From Erythroxylum novogranatense (taxonomy: Eukaryota > Streptophyta > Magnoliopsida > Malpighiales > Erythroxylaceae): a stretch of DNA of 64,000 nt. Within the stretch, counting starts at the first letter, position 1; the number at the start of each line of letters is the position of its first letter. Below the pieces are notes generated by a model. It was not told the DNA's origin. It did no database searches and saw nothing but the letters and a program-made list of their open reading frames with translations. The position numbers and the translations under genes were made by a program. Where the stretch lies: NCBI GenBank assembly GCA_029891385.1, contig CM057226.1, positions 12,145,225-12,209,224 of the forward strand, read 5' to 3'. This document shows, piece by piece, positions 24,894 to 36,643 of the stretch.

Positions 24894-25549
24894 TTCTATC
24901 AAGGAGAGGTTGCCTAAGTTACCCTATGTGGACTGGTTTATCGATCGAAAGTAGTAGACCCGAAAGTATGGTTTTCAAAAAGCATATCTATTTATTAATT
25001 ACATATTACAATTTCTATAATAATTTTTTCTATATATAAATGAAGTAATTAACTAGCCTATCTTCTTATAACGATTGCACCATTAGCCGATTTGTAAGTT
25101 AGCAGTCTCCTACATCTTTATAAAAGCAACTTCAAAAACTTGGACAATAACAGGATGCAATTATTTTAACATCATCAATGACAATAACAGGATGCAATTA
25201 GTTTAACATCATCAATGACAAACTTAGGTGGAAAGTTGGCTGATGGTCATCACAAGCTCATTGAACATTCAAAAATCCGTTAGTGACATAAATCAAAGGT
25301 CCAGTTTCTTTTTTTTTTAGAAATTAAAAATTTTCATTGAATAAGGAGGATAATTATATGAAGAGTTCCAACAATAAATCAGCAAAGACATTACTTAAGA
25401 TACTAAATGAAAACGATGTCGTAGCAATCTCTACAAGATTAATGCCAAACGGTCACAATAATCGTCTCCACAACTTTTAGGGCAAAACGATCTAAGCCTT
25501 TCTCTTTTCTCCAAACGGATTTCCCAATTCGACTGGGCATGGGAGGCAT
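24894..25549. other. Spacer with a short tandem duplication and a poly-T tract
   Basis: A 37-bp unit (acaataacaggatgcaatta...) is repeated at 25144-25180 and 25181-25217 with one difference. A T10 run at 25311-25320 followed by attttcattgaata resembles the inverted 3' end of the LINE at 6705, so 25310-25440 may be another LINE tail on the minus strand. No gene is seen. Confidence 0.4.
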
Positions 25550-26509
25550 GATTTCAGTTGACGAAGGAGGAGAAGCGATCGACAGAGCAGATAGAGAGCA
25601 TCACAGAGGCAGAAATTACCAGGTAAGCTGCGACGTCTCATTCAAGAGTATCTATCAGGGATTGATCGAAGATCTACCTTATTTCTTATAGGGTTTCCAG
25701 AGGAGATTTCTTGCGTATCGGCTAGGGGGAGATGTGCATGTTGACTACGCAGAGGTTGTACAGCAGCCAAGCATCAACTTCTAGCATTCCAGAGAGGGGC
25801 GAGGAAGGACGTTGCCAGATCCGGACAACTCAGGTAATAAACTAGATGGATTAATTCTCGATAGATAGTACTAGTTCTCTATTTCTTCAATCTGTTGAGA
25901 AGCTTTAATGCAGGAGTGTTAATCTTAATATTCTCTACAGATTAATCAATAAAACCTTATGTATGTAACTTTAGAGCTTATGTTAACAGGCTGAAGAACC
26001 ATTGAATCCCACCCAAGTATTATCCAGATTAGCTGGCGAGGGAATTCATTATGGCACTGCACACAAATGATGTGTCAATTGTTTCCTGGTTAAGTTCACG
26101 GGTATGGTTCCTTCTCCACCATTCGGAACCTTATATGTAGGAAGATATTCATGTTCTTAAGGCCTGGTAAATTGTTTCAACTGAATCCCAAGTTACACAT
26201 TAGTGATGAGATGCATACACTAATAGTAATCGATCGGTATTTTATTTTAAGCCCAGTTTGAATGGAACTCATTTTCTCTTTCAGATATAGGTTGTCACAT
26301 CCTCTGCTTTGTTCATTGCCAATGTCTTTGAATACTTGAAAAACATAAAATAGATCGTTTGGCCACTGGGTATAATGAAACTTAAGCTTTAACCAAATAT
26401 GGTGAGACGTTCCTTTGGTAGTTTATGGAAATGCTTACCACCAGTTCTAGTATAAGTATTTTCTAATATTTTAAAATTTTAACCGAAAGTTAAACCAGTA
26501 AGACAATAT
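25550..26509 (+). other. GC-richer stretch with exon-like pieces, unassigned
   Basis: From 25540 to 25860 the sequence is less AT-rich. It has an ATG-started frame (GGMISVDEGGEAIDRADRE) ending at a gtaagc donor (25622), then a block opening after ttatag at about 25692. It could be remnants of a host gene or LINE leader. I cannot assign a product. From 25860 to 26500 I see nothing. Confidence 0.25.
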
Positions 26510-29500
26510 ATAGTGGCGTCGTCGTTGGGAACCTCTTGGAACCTCTTGCGGGCTTTGGCAGCTAGGAGTCGGCTTCCTTGGTTGTGTTGTGGAGATTTTA
26601 ACAACATTGCGGCTTTGTCTGAAAAATTGGGTGGTCCCCCTCGGCCTTCTCATTTAATGTTGGGTTTTCGTGAAGCCTTAAGTGATGCTCATCTTTCAGA
26701 CATTCTGCAGGTAGGCTCGTCTTTCACCTACACCTACAGGGAAGGTTTTGCAGCTTGTGTTAAGGAAAAGCTTGATAAAGCATGTTCTACAGCCGAGTGG
26801 AGCTCTTTATTTCGTGATGCTATTTGTTCGGTCCTTGTTGCCCCAGTTTTAGATCACTCTCCTTTATTGATTGACACTGTTAGCACCAGTTCGGAAGGGG
26901 TTCATCGGCGATTTCGTTTTGACAACTCCTGGCTTTCTGAGCCTGATCTTGGTGAAACGGTTGATAAGGCTTGGGCAGCAGGGGCTACTTTATCTTTCTC
27001 CGACCGTACATCTTTGGTTGTGGATCACATACAGTTATGGGGTAAGCAGCAGAATCGGTTAAGGTGGGCCCAAAAGGAAACAATTAAAAGACGGTTAGGA
27101 GAGGACCAACATACCATCGACCCAGCCGAGATTTGACGTTTAAAAGGAAAATGGAATGCAATCTTAAAGGCGGAGGAGGTGAGATTAAAACAGTAAGCTA
27201 AGGCGTTTTGGTTTCGACATGGTGACAAAAACACCAAATATTTCCATAACAGTATCAAAGCCCGCAGGAAGAGGAATCGGATCACCAAACTAACTGATGA
27301 TGCTGGGAACGTTACGTCGGATGAACCTGCTATTTGTGAAATGATTCACACTTATTTCTCTAATCTTTTTTAGGCCACCGAGTCTTCCACTGGCGCGGTG
27401 CTTGGACTTGTTAAACCTTTGGTTGATGAATTGGCTAACAATGCACTTATTGTTCCATTTTCGGATGAGGAATTACGAAATGCTCTCTTTTAGATGGACC
27501 CCAATAAAGCGCCAGGCCCAGATGGGTTAAACCCCACTTTTTTCCAAAAATTCTGGAGCACTATTGGTGGTGACATATGTCAGGCTTGCTATGAGTGGCT
27601 TCAACTAGGTACCCTTCCACCATCTTTGGCTACTATTCTTATTGTTTTAATTCCAAAATGTGATAATCCCCTACATGTTACTGAATTTCGACCAATTGTG
27701 TTATGCAATGTGATCTATAAGATATTGTCAAAAGCTTTAGCCACTCGATTGAAGAGCCTTTTGCCCACGATTATCTCTTTAAACCAATCTGCTTTTGTTC
27801 ATGGAAGATTGATTACGGATAATTTTATTGTGGCTTCTGAGACATTACATGATTTAAAGCAACGTTCTAGGGGTAATTCGGGGTCTTGTGCACTAAAGAT
27901 TGATATAGCCAAAGCTTATGACAGAGTTAGCTAGGACTATTTGCTTGCTATGTTGCCAGCTCTTGGCTTTTCTGATGTTTGGATCAAATGGATGAGAATG
28001 TGTATCTCTAACATTAGCTATATGCTTTCAGTAAATGGAACAGAGGTGGGCCCTATTGTCCCGAGTCGGGGGCTACGGCAAGGGGATCTCCTCTCCCCCT
28101 ATTTGTTTTTGACTGTCGCAGAGGGCCTCTCCCTTTTGTTGAAAGATGGTGAAAGGCGTGGGGTGATTCATGGCTGCCGGGCAAAGTTGGGTTGTCCTAG
28201 GATCTCGCATCTATTCTTTGCTGATGACTCACTCCTCTTCTTTAATGGTACGGTCTCTGAAGCTACCCAAGTTAAGCACATTTTGGGCATTTATGAAGCA
28301 GCTTCGGGTCAGTCCATCAATTATGGTAAGTCAGGCTTTCTTTTTAGCCCATGTATTGCCCTGGATGTCAAGCAGGTCATCTCTACTTCACTTGGAGTGC
28401 ACTTACCTTTGGGTCAGAGTCATTATTTGGGCTTACCTTCTCTCCTTGGTCGTAGCAAGAGGTAGATTTTCTCTTTCCTCAAGGACAGAATTTGGAGGCG
28501 TATCAACAATTGGAACAATCGTTTTTTGTCACGAGCAGGTAGGGAGATCTTAATCAAGGCTGTCATTCAAGCTATCCCTACTTATTGCATGAATGTCTTT
28601 CTCATCCATGCTGCTACTTGTTTTGAGCTCCAAGTTCTGATGAATAAATTTTGGTGGGGCGGATGTCGAGAAGGTAGTAGGGGTATTAATTGGTCGTCAT
28701 GGGATCGTATGTGTTGTGCGAAGTCTATGGGCGGCATGGGTTTTCGAGACTTTCAGTGTTTTAATACTGCTCTTTTGGGGAAACAAGGGTGGAGACTTAT
28801 TGTTGAAACTAACACCCTTTCATACCAGGTTCTCAAAGCTAAATATTTCCCTCGAGGGGACTTTTTGACGGCTCGGTTGGGTACCAACTATAGCTTCGTT
28901 TGGAAGAGTGTATTGTTTGCTTAAAGAGTATTGTTAAGGGGGGGCAGGTGGAGGGTCGGGGATGGTCAACATATCTTTGTTAATAGGGATCCTTGGATCC
29001 CCAAGGCTGGTGGCTTGCATTCAGATGATGACCCTATGGCCATTCCTAATGCTATGCATGTCTGTGATTTATTCATCCCTGTAGAGAGGCAGTGGGACCC
29101 TGCGAAGTTGCTATCCTATTTTAGTATTGATGATCTGCATGCTATCCTAGATATTCCTTTGAGCATTCGCCCCACACCGAATAAGCTCATTTGGATGTGT
29201 GACCGTAGAGGGATTTACTCGATTAAAACTGCTTATTATGAAGCCCTTGAGGATTTGGGAGATCGTAGGCAACGGGTACAAGGCTTTGTCTGGAAGCAAA
29301 TCTGGTCCCTTGATGTTCCTCCAAAAGTACGCGATTTCCTATGGCGGTGCTGCCGTGACGTGTTACCTACTAAAGATAATCTGCAACTCCGAGGAGTGAA
29401 CGTTGACTTACATTGCTTATTTTGCCATGAACATGAATCCATGCAGCATGTGTTCCTTGACTGTCCTATGGCAAAAGAGTTATGGAGGTTAGCGGGCTTA

Positions 29501-30268
29501 GTTCTAACATCCTCTTTATCATCTTTTCAGGATTTTTTTGCCTATATCCTTGAGATAGCAGGAAGAGATCGTGCCGCTAGAATCGGGATTCAGGCATGGC
29601 AGCTTTGGTTGGCACGAAATGACAGATTATGGCATGATAAACGAGTCACGGCACACCAAATTCATATAGGAGCTAATTTTTACTATTCGGACTTCTAGGG
29701 AATCATGTCGGGTGGTACTACCCAGACTGTCGCTTTCCCGCTACCATTGTGTTTTCGGGCGGCTGCCGCAATGACGTTGTCCTCTCATTGGTTGGCTTTC
29801 ATTGATGGTTCAGTCTTTGCCGATGCTGACCTTCTTGGGTTTGGCATTTTATTTGAAGACGGTGAAGGATCATTTTCTTTAGCCCTTTCGAGCTATGAGG
29901 ACGGCAATGACAGCCCTGCAATGGCGGAGGCGCTTGCTCTTCGACAGTGTTTGTTATTTGCTCGTAATGACATGCTACAAGCAGGCTCTATTTTTACTGA
30001 TAATCAACTCCTTATCCATGCTTTGAACTCCAGGTCTTTGGATTTTTCTTATTTTGGTCTTATCATTTCGGACTGTAAGGATATTTTATGCACTAGGAAC
30101 GATATCTCTGTTTCTTGGATTAGGCGTTCGGAGAATGGGGGAGCCCATTCTCTTGCTCGGGCATCTGTTCTCTATAGCCGTTTTCAGGTATGGGTTGATA
30201 TACTTGCCTGTATTTTGGATCATTATTCCTCGAGATAATAGTTATTTCTCTCTTTTCAAAAAAAAAAG
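26510..30268 (+). mobile_element. L1-type LINE, 5'-truncated
   Basis: A single ORF2-like reading frame covers endonuclease C-terminus, reverse transcriptase, zinc-finger and RNase H. A short poly-A (30259-30268) follows the stop. The endonuclease N-terminus and ORF1 are missing, as is normal for abortive reverse transcription at the target. I found no convincing target-site duplication around 26500 and 30269. Confidence 0.9.
26513..30238 (+). pseudogene. LINE ORF2: endonuclease, reverse transcriptase, zf-RVT, RNase H
   Basis: Domains in order: endonuclease end with LPWLCCGDFNNI (about 26570) and LDHSPLLID; RT with DPNKAPGPDGLNPTFFQ (27494), ALKIDIAKAYDRVS (27890), GLRQGDLLSPYLF (28070) and the active site LFFADDSLLFF (28215); zf-RVT with FVWKQIWSLDVPPKVRDFLW and CLFCHEHES (29285-29440); RNase H with FIDGSVFADADLLGFGILFEDG (29800) cut here for length, and MAEALALRQCL. 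All pieces lie in one frame over 1,242 codons. Eight in-frame stops interrupt it, at 27134, 27194, 27371, 27491, 27932, 28463, 28922 and 29696. No frameshift is present. It cannot make a working protein without readthrough. Confidence 0.9.
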
Positions 30269-30751
30269 TTCAACTAATATTAGACTATAATAAAACCGGT
30301 TAAAATTTTAATAAAATTGAAGAATTTAAAATATGTTGAATTTTAACTTAATATTTAAGCAACTTACTGAAACATCGTAACTATTTAGCCTCTCATTGAA
30401 AAGCAAATTCAGTGTACAAGGTTTCTCATTTTGTAAGGGTCAAATGAGGGTCGTCAATTGCACATAACTTTCCTTTTGTATTTTACAAAGATGTTTCCGT
30501 GACTCAAACTCATAGCTGTAACCAGAATAATTTTACCAATTGTTTCAAGATTCGCCTTCAACCATTTAAAATCTCATTATACCGAAAAGATAAAATGTTT
30601 TGAAATTTTGTGTTAAAAAATTTATAATGCAATCAATAAAAAGTGTGCTCAATAACACAACAAACATTTGAAAATAATAGAAATTTAAATTCATATTTAA
30701 AGATTTGAAACTGATATTTAAAATCTTCAAAAAAAAAATCTAGCTTAAGCC
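30269..30751. other. Spacer between the LINE and the F-box gene
   Basis: This is AT-rich DNA. The reverse complement of a 14-base word at 26470 (taaaattttaaccg) occurs at about 30297. The 3' UTR of the minus-strand F-box gene should lie in 30550-30751; no clear poly-A signal was singled out. Confidence 0.4.
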
Positions 30752-31879
30752 TTAATTCAGAGGTGAAACCAAGCTTCCAACGTTTGTGGCCAACAAAAAC
30801 CGTCTAGGAGCTCCGCCAACGTTGATCCTTCGAAAAGTCTTATGCTTAGGATCATACACAACACTTGCCCTCTCACCTGCCTCTATTACTATCTCACCAT
30901 TCTTCAAAATTGCTAAAGGCCTCAAGAACATGTAGCGGTGATTCACAATTTCAGGCCTTCTGATTACAAATAATAAATTCCAAGACTCCTTAACGCAATA
31001 GTCTTTCATGGACCAGATATCGACCCCATCATTGCTCCTAAGATAAAACATTGACAAGTATCCAGCACCCAATGAGCCCACCTCCACGTGTGTATCTTCA
31101 GGATAGTTGGTGTCTGGTTGTGGAATCTCCTTGAACTCTTCTCTGTTCATGTCAAAAGAAACTACCAAGGAAGTCACTCTTTGCCCCGTAACACGAGACG
31201 CTTTCCATACAAAATATTCATTGCCAAGCCATATAGCAGTTCTGTAGCCAAGATGGAATGGGATGACTCCAATTTTCTTCCACTTGTTTGTGCTCAAAGA
31301 GTAGACTCTAGCTTCACATCGGTAAGATTCAATGTCGAGGAAAGGTTTGTCGTAGAGATAAACACACCTCACAATTTTGTAATCGTTCTCTGCCTGGTGA
31401 AAACCGAAGCCGATGGTGGTAAAACATGAACCCTCAGTGGCTGGCACGTCAAAGTATGGGGAAGGAAGCTTTCTGGAGACTCCTATGGAGGGATTATAGA
31501 GAAAGATATCTTCATCGCAGAGCTGGTCCGATATGCAAAGCAAGCCGTTGCAAGAACCAGATAATTCCACTCTTTCCATGGATGAGGTAAAGGGTATGTG
31601 CAGCTTTCTGCACTTACTCCAATCTTCATCTTCAACAGAGAACAGCTTATGGTCAACCTTCAGAATAAGGTTAGGATCTTCCGAAATTGCTCTTTGGAGA
31701 TGTTGCTTGACAAAAACTGGATTTTTAAGCAAAAGGCTCATGGACTTGGATACACATTTGAAACGTGCAATGGATTTTACAGGTAGTCTACTGAAAATGT
31801 CAGTAAGGATATCGCTTGGTAGAGTAGCTGAGATTTCAGGGCATGTGGAGATATTGCTGAGATGAGAAGAGGCTACCAT
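30752..31879 (-). CDS. F-box protein with F-box associated (FBA) domain
   Basis: It is an intact single-exon gene of 375 codons. Residues about 20-60 form an F-box (LPSDILTDIFSRLPVKSIARF, then CVSKSMSLLL), which in this family binds the Skp1-like adaptor of an SCF ubiquitin ligase. The rest fits the plant FBA type-1/kelch-like family: GSCNGLLCIS, the LYNPSIGVSRKLPSP repeat-start motif, the F-x-YDPK-type end ASVVYDPKHKTFRRI, and a length in the usual 350-420 range. Similar plant proteins are related to CPR1/CPR30, but the substrate cannot be predicted. The start is the first ATG in frame. The nearest neighbour is UGT1, in the same orientation about 0.4 kb away. Confidence 0.9.
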   Translation of the reverse strand: MVASSHLSNISTCPEISATLPSDILTDIFSRLPVKSIARFKCVSKSMSLLLKNPVFVKQHLQRAISEDPNLILKVDHKLFSVEDEDWSKCRKLHIPFTSSMERVELSGSCNGLLCISDQLCDEDIFLYNPSIGVSRKLPSPYFDVPATEGSCFTTIGFGFHQAENDYKIVRCVYLYDKPFLDIESYRCEARVYSLSTNKWKKIGVIPFHLGYRTAIWLGNEYFVWKASRVTGQRVTSLVVSFDMNREEFKEIPQPDTNYPEDTHVEVGSLGAGYLSMFYLRSNDGVDIWSMKDYCVKESWNLLFVIRRPEIVNHRYMFLRPLAILKNGEIVIEAGERASVVYDPKHKTFRRINVGGAPRRFLLATNVGSLVSPLN

Positions 31880-32274
31880 TTTTAGCTACTGACATGGGAA
31901 ATGCAAGCTCATGGTCTGCCAATAAGAGGGACGTGCACATTTATTGGAGTACAAGTCATTTGACTTTGCTGTAATAAATGATGGAAATCTGTGCAGATTG
32001 TGATCTTAATTCAGATTCTTGGGAAAATCTAAGAATGTCTGCAGCTCATCAATGTCTTATAAGATATAGTCGTTGTTAAGTGATAAAAAATACAGGGCAG
32101 ATTTCCTACTAAAATCTGATTATAAGATTTTGTGTTTCCATAAACGACAATGCATAAACAAATAACAGATGAAGACAACAATTATGTTTGATATATATAT
32201 AATATATGCATCTCACCAAGTTCTCTCCTTTTAAATAATGCCAACTTAACAGCTGATATTTAGCAAGATAGTGT
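31880..32274. other. Intergenic region: F-box promoter and UGT1 3' flank
   Basis: No coding motif is seen. The F-box gene promoter and the UGT1 3' UTR must share these 395 bases. An alternating TA run (tatatatataatatat) lies at about 32191. Confidence 0.5.
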
Positions 32275-33835
32275 TTAACACACAGGGTGATGATAATTTA
32301 TTAACCTTAAAAGCAATTCATCAATGTTCCTATCAGAAGTTCCGCCTTCACTGACTGCTTCCATGGCCAACACCTTCCATTTCTTAGCATTGTCTTTCAG
32401 CTCTCTCCCCTTTTGATCTCCTTCCATTACTTGTTTTATGCATCTCTCGATTTCTTCTTTCCTGAAAATTCCATTAGCTTCATCATCAAACTTCACTCTA
32501 AGTCCCACCTTCCATACATCTTCAACAAACTTAGCATTTATGGGTTCGTCACTCCACACTGGTATTGCCACCATTGGTACTCCCAAGCTCAATGCCTCTA
32601 TCGTCGAGTTCCAACCACAATGTGTAAGAAAACATCCCACAGCTTCATGAGATAGAATCTTGACTTGGTTACCCCAATTTACTATTAGTCCCTTGCCGGT
32701 CTCAGCCACCTCTTCTTTGAAAGTTTTTGGCAACTTTGCTTCCTCTAAAGGCCTGATTAACCACAAGAAGTGGAAATTGCTTTCCTTCAAGCCATAAGCA
32801 AGTTCCTCCAATTGCTTTTCACTTTGCTCCACCAGACTACCAAAGGCCACATACACAACTGACCCTATTGGCTTAGTATTAAGCCAATTGAAGATCTTTG
32901 ATTTGTCTACCGTCCAGAAATCAAGACCGTAAGTTTCATCGTCTCGAATACTCTTATCTAGATAAAACGACGGAACAGTGGGTCCAATAGTTAATACTGG
33001 GCAGTCCTGTGACATCAAATCCACCACCTATAAGGGCAAATATAGTTAGTTGGCGTAATCCTTTTTCAATATAACCCCATGTCTGTAATGATGAGAAATC
33101 CTTGAAGCCTTTTTAATCGATTGTATGCAGAATTAATTTTCATATCTTAAGACATCCTTGAAAATCTCATGGTTAACATACCTGTTCCTCCAGCTTGTAG
33201 AATGTATTAATGAGGACACAGTCAGCTTGATCCAAGTTGGAGAACTGATCCATAAGCATCCCAAAGTTAAGCGGGTATGACCCTGGGACGCCGATGACCA
33301 TTGGCAAGTCACGATGCTCAAGCAACGGCAACCCAGGAATGGAGATCGGCGTTGAAGAAATTGGCAACTCCAACAATTTCCGATGAACTCTGTGATAGAT
33401 GTACTCAACAGAACATGGTTGGGTGAAAAAACTCGCGACAAATAAGCCAAACTGTTTACCCACATCTAGAGCCCATGGCATGAAAGGCTCGTAGATTAAA
33501 CACGTGATGGGGTTCAAAGAGTTCTCATATTTCCTGATGAGCCCAGCAAGTGATTGGGAGCCGACATCTCTTAGACTTGTGAAATAGGATTGATGGCTGT
33601 CAACTGAGTTAGATGATGCAAAAAGGTCTTCATCGAAGCCGTCTGATATCAAATCAAGGTGCACAGTACCAATAGACGAGCCAAGGTTCATTGACTTGGA
33701 CATGGCAAGAGTTGCTACAAGGGTGGCTTTGAGACCTTTGGAGACCAAACGCTTGGAGAACTGTAGCATCGGGTTGACATGGCTTTGTGCTGGGAATGGG
33801 AGCACTAGAGCATGCCCCTGGACCTTCTCTTCCAT
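32275..33835 (-). CDS. UDP-glycosyltransferase UGT1 (UGT74-like, family 1)
   Basis: Two exons, 33835-33182 (218 codons) and 33027-32275 (250 codons), join in phase 0 across a GT...AG intron (donor gtatgtt, acceptor cccttatag). The product is 468 residues, normal for plant UGTs. These cytosolic enzymes transfer sugar from a UDP-sugar to small hydroxyl or carboxyl acceptors. Residue His19 (PFPAQSHVNP) is the catalytic base. The PSPG donor-binding box is residues 336-379 (WGNQVKILSHEAVGCF, THCGWNS). Two departures are seen: the catalytic-dyad Asp in the usual YDSF motif is Glu116 (IYEPFMPWALDV), and the last PSPG residue is Glu379 (VWSDEP) rather than Gln. UGT2 has the same changes. UGT74 assignment is by motif, not alignment. 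Confidence 0.9.
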
Positions 33836-34548
33836 CTTTTCACTGTCTTTCTCTCACAGGCCGAAACTCCTTGCAGGGTTGGAGGTTAAAGCATCAAAAC
33901 GAGGACTGATTCAAGGACTTGGTTGGAAATTTTATGGAGACAACTTGTTCAATCAAGTGGAAATATGATTGGGTTACTCAGATCTCAGATGGCGACGGCC
34001 TAATCAATGAGGTTTCAAAATTACAAAAGTCTATAACATGTCTACATTAGTTTTATTTTATCTATCCTCCATTATCCTATTTTCTTCTTCTTTATTTCTC
34101 TTCTTTTGTGTTCGTGTGGTTGTGAATGTTATAAATGCAGTTTCGGTATTAGCATCATTGGTTCTAATGCGATACTCTACGGACATTCGCATTGATTAAT
34201 ACTGAATATTATTTTAGGTAATTTTAAATTTATAAAATAATTTTAATTTTTATAAATGTATAAAATAATTTTACATTAACTACATATAAAAATTATAATA
34301 ATAAAATTTTAAAATAATAATTTATTTTGAATATTAAAAATAGAATTATGAGATTTTTTAAAAATCAGTTTAAAATTTTATTAATTCACCATTTCATTTT
34401 GTTTATGGAAGACAGTAAAAAGTTTTGATAAGAAAATACATACTAACTTTTTATTTCCTCCATTAATATTTTTCATTCTCTCTATTTTTGGCTTTTCTGT
34501 CCCTTCCGACGACGGATGAGGGACTTGACGCCCCAAGCATACGATCGT
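33836..34548. other. UGT1 upstream region
   Basis: The first 170 bases match the region upstream of UGT2 (62111-62270) but lack the UGT2 TATA-like word. From 34010 on the similarity is lost and the DNA is AT-rich. Bases 34549-34553 (cgctt) are the left target duplication of the next element. Confidence 0.6.
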
Positions 34549-34553
34549 CGCTT

Positions 34554-34959
34554 TATTGAAAATTTAGACCTTCCAAACCCACACCTAAGGATATTTAATA
34601 GAAAAAAATATATCAGAAAATAACAACACAAGAGAATTTACGTAGAAACTCTCAAACCGGAGAAAAACCACGGGTACTGAGAAGAAAATTCACTATGTGA
34701 AAAATTCTTACAATCACACAATTTTTCTTCTCACCCAATTCCCTAAGACACCAACACACTTACAAAGAAATACACAAGACAAACTCTCCAACTCTCACCT
34801 CAAAAGAAGAATTTAACTAGAGTCAAATTTGTCATACAAATCTTTGACTTTATTTGGTGCACTAAACAAGGAAATAGCCACCTCCTTATATAAGTAAGAG
34901 ACTTGTCTCAATTGTTGTCCCCAACCAATATGGGATAACAAAAGAGCCAAATCTCAACA
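34554..34959 (-). repeat. LTR of the TRIM-like element (left, 3')
   Basis: It is a direct repeat of 35923-36324. Its outer end reads TATTGAAAATTTAG where the other copy has TGTTAGGAATTTAG, so the terminal TG is mutated here. The inner end is ATCTCAACA. Confidence 0.9.
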
Positions 34960-35351
34960 ATCTCCACCTTTGGTGACTTTGGTTGATCCCACAACCACAC
35001 TCTACCTCAATGAAGATCTCTTGAAAATAACATAACTCTCAATGCAGAGAATTATTATGCTTCATAGCATTATGTTCTACCATAAAAGCATACTCACTCA
35101 GAATAAACCAATTCTAAGCCTTCTACTTCGGCATATGTCGAAAATAACCTTGCTGAAAAATTATGATGCAACTCGCATGTTTGGCTTTCCTGGAAGTTTA
35201 TCAGTCATCGACATAAATTCTACCACACACCTTGCATTAATGCCAAACCAATACCCGTGTACAAACTTGTGGACCCGTTAACAGTAACACATCCTCTTTC
35301 ATGGCAACTTTGGGATTAGCGGCATGCTATGAGAATGTACATACCCCATTT

Positions 35352-35633
35352 TTAGAGAGCAAGATCATCATCCATGGAGACAATGTTAGCGACATTGTCA
35401 GTCTCTCCATTAACTGACCCAGAGCCTCTTGCCGAACCCGTTCTACCTCTCGGACAACCAGTATCAATAGTAATAGTACTGATATCAGGGATTTGTCTGC
35501 CTTTCAATACCTTGTGTAACTCCGACCGAATCAAAATGCCCCTGACTTGCACTTGCCACAAGCCAAAATTGATTTTCCTGTCAAATTTATCCACCTTAAT
35601 TTTAAGAGGATTCGAAGCCTTATTTTCTGACAT
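35352..35633 (-). pseudogene. copia gag N-terminal fragment
   Basis: The frame starts MSENKASNPLKIKVDKFDRK and continues NFGLWQVQVRGILIRSELHKVL, a typical copia gag start (compare KFDRSVNFGMW in the Tnt1-like element). After about 60 residues the similarity ends in a Gly/Arg/Thr-rich stretch with no zinc knuckle, then the frame stops. It is the only coding remnant of the element. Confidence 0.8.
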
Positions 35634-35922
35634 TTTTCCTGTGCTTTTCTACCTTGATGAATTTTACCGTAGAAATGAATAGTACACCAGAAAAGTTTAC
35701 AGGAAAGAGAGGTGGGTCACAACGGACACACTTAAATATCAAGTCTTTCCTTAGCCAAAACTTTCCTAGACATGTACTACCACACTATCATACCAAAATT
35801 TCATCGCACTAAATAAACATTTCTCAAGAAAATCTTTTCTGATGTGGAAGATCAATCAAAACTACGACCACAGAGCATATTTAGAATTTTCAAGAAAAAC
35901 ACACCTTGGCTCTGATACCACT

Positions 35923-36324
35923 TGTTAGGAATTTAGACCTTTTAAACCCATACCCAAGAATATATAATAGACAAAAATATCATAAAATAACAACACAAGA
36001 GAATTTACGTGAAAACTCCCACCGGAGAAAAACCACGGACACTGAGAAGAAAATTCACTATGTGAAAAATTCTTACAATCACACAATTTTTCCTCCCACC
36101 TAATTCCCCAATACACCAACACACTCACAAAGAAATACACAAGACAAACTCTCTAACTCTCACCTCAAAAGAGGAATTTAACTAGAGTCAAATTTGTCAT
36201 ACAAATCTTTGACTTTGTTTAGTGCACTAAATAAGGAGATAGCCACCTCTTTATATAGGTAAGAGACTTGTCTCAATTGTTGTCCCCAACCAATATGGCA
36301 CAAAAAAGGAGCCAAATCTCAACA
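35923..36324 (-). repeat. LTR of the TRIM-like element (right, 5')
   Basis: It has TG...CA ends on the plus strand (TGTTAGG...CTCAACA). It lies next to the primer-binding site at 35908-35920 and is followed by the target duplication cgctt. Confidence 0.92.
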
Positions 36325-36329
36325 CGCTT

Positions 36330-36643
36330 TTCTGTCATTTTTTGAAACTAGCCTATCACCAAATTTTCTCATCACTGGCCGTCGCCGTATTTTTTCTCGC
36401 AATCAATGCCAACTCTTTCTTCACAAATTTGACCTCTTTCTTATTCTCCAGTCCAAAGCATGTAACTTAAAATTATTGAAAAACTTTTGGTTTCTCTAAA
36501 GCAGATATCTACCGTGCCATTGTATGATTTTATTAATTAATTTGTTATCTACGGTGGAGACTCGTGGTGGTGCAATAAGCAAGAGTCGCCGACTTTCGAG
36601 GCGCCGGTTGTTGGCGAAATTTGGGTTGAAATGGGCACGATGA
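36330..36643. other. Spacer between two retroelements
   Basis: Around 36550-36643 is a GC-richer piece (gtcgccgactttcgaggcg and similar). It resumes after the SIRE-type element at 41278 with a similar composition, so both may be parts of one older sequence. No gene is seen. Confidence 0.4.

Larger units (their letters stand above)
34554..36324 (-). mobile_element. TRIM-like copia deletion derivative, 1.77 kb
   Basis: Two LTRs of about 405 bp (34554-34959 and 35923-36324) flank only 963 bp. The target duplication is cgctt (34549-34553, 36325-36329). The minus strand has a perfect primer-binding site TGGTATCAGAGCC (35908-35920) and a purine tract aaaggtggagat at 34960-34971. The only coding content is the start of gag (35352-35633). 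No protease, integrase or RT remains, so it would need proteins from another copia element. The two LTRs differ by several percent, so the insertion is not recent. Confidence 0.92.

Noticed and set aside
13101..24970. Shared 15-base word agtagacccgaaagt at about 13101 and 24954
   Set aside because: A 15-base match between two places is expected by chance in an AT-rich window of this length, and the flanks do not match.
26471..26653. Minus-strand frame rich in Arg and Gln
   Set aside because: It is antisense to the LINE endonuclease, which has the clear protein motifs.
31088..31865. Plus-strand frames opposite the F-box gene
   Set aside because: They have no motif, while the minus strand has a complete F-box protein.
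35908..35920. tRNA-Met gene suggested by the TGGTATCAGAGCC word
   Set aside because: It is only the primer-binding complement next to an LTR; no cloverleaf surrounds it.
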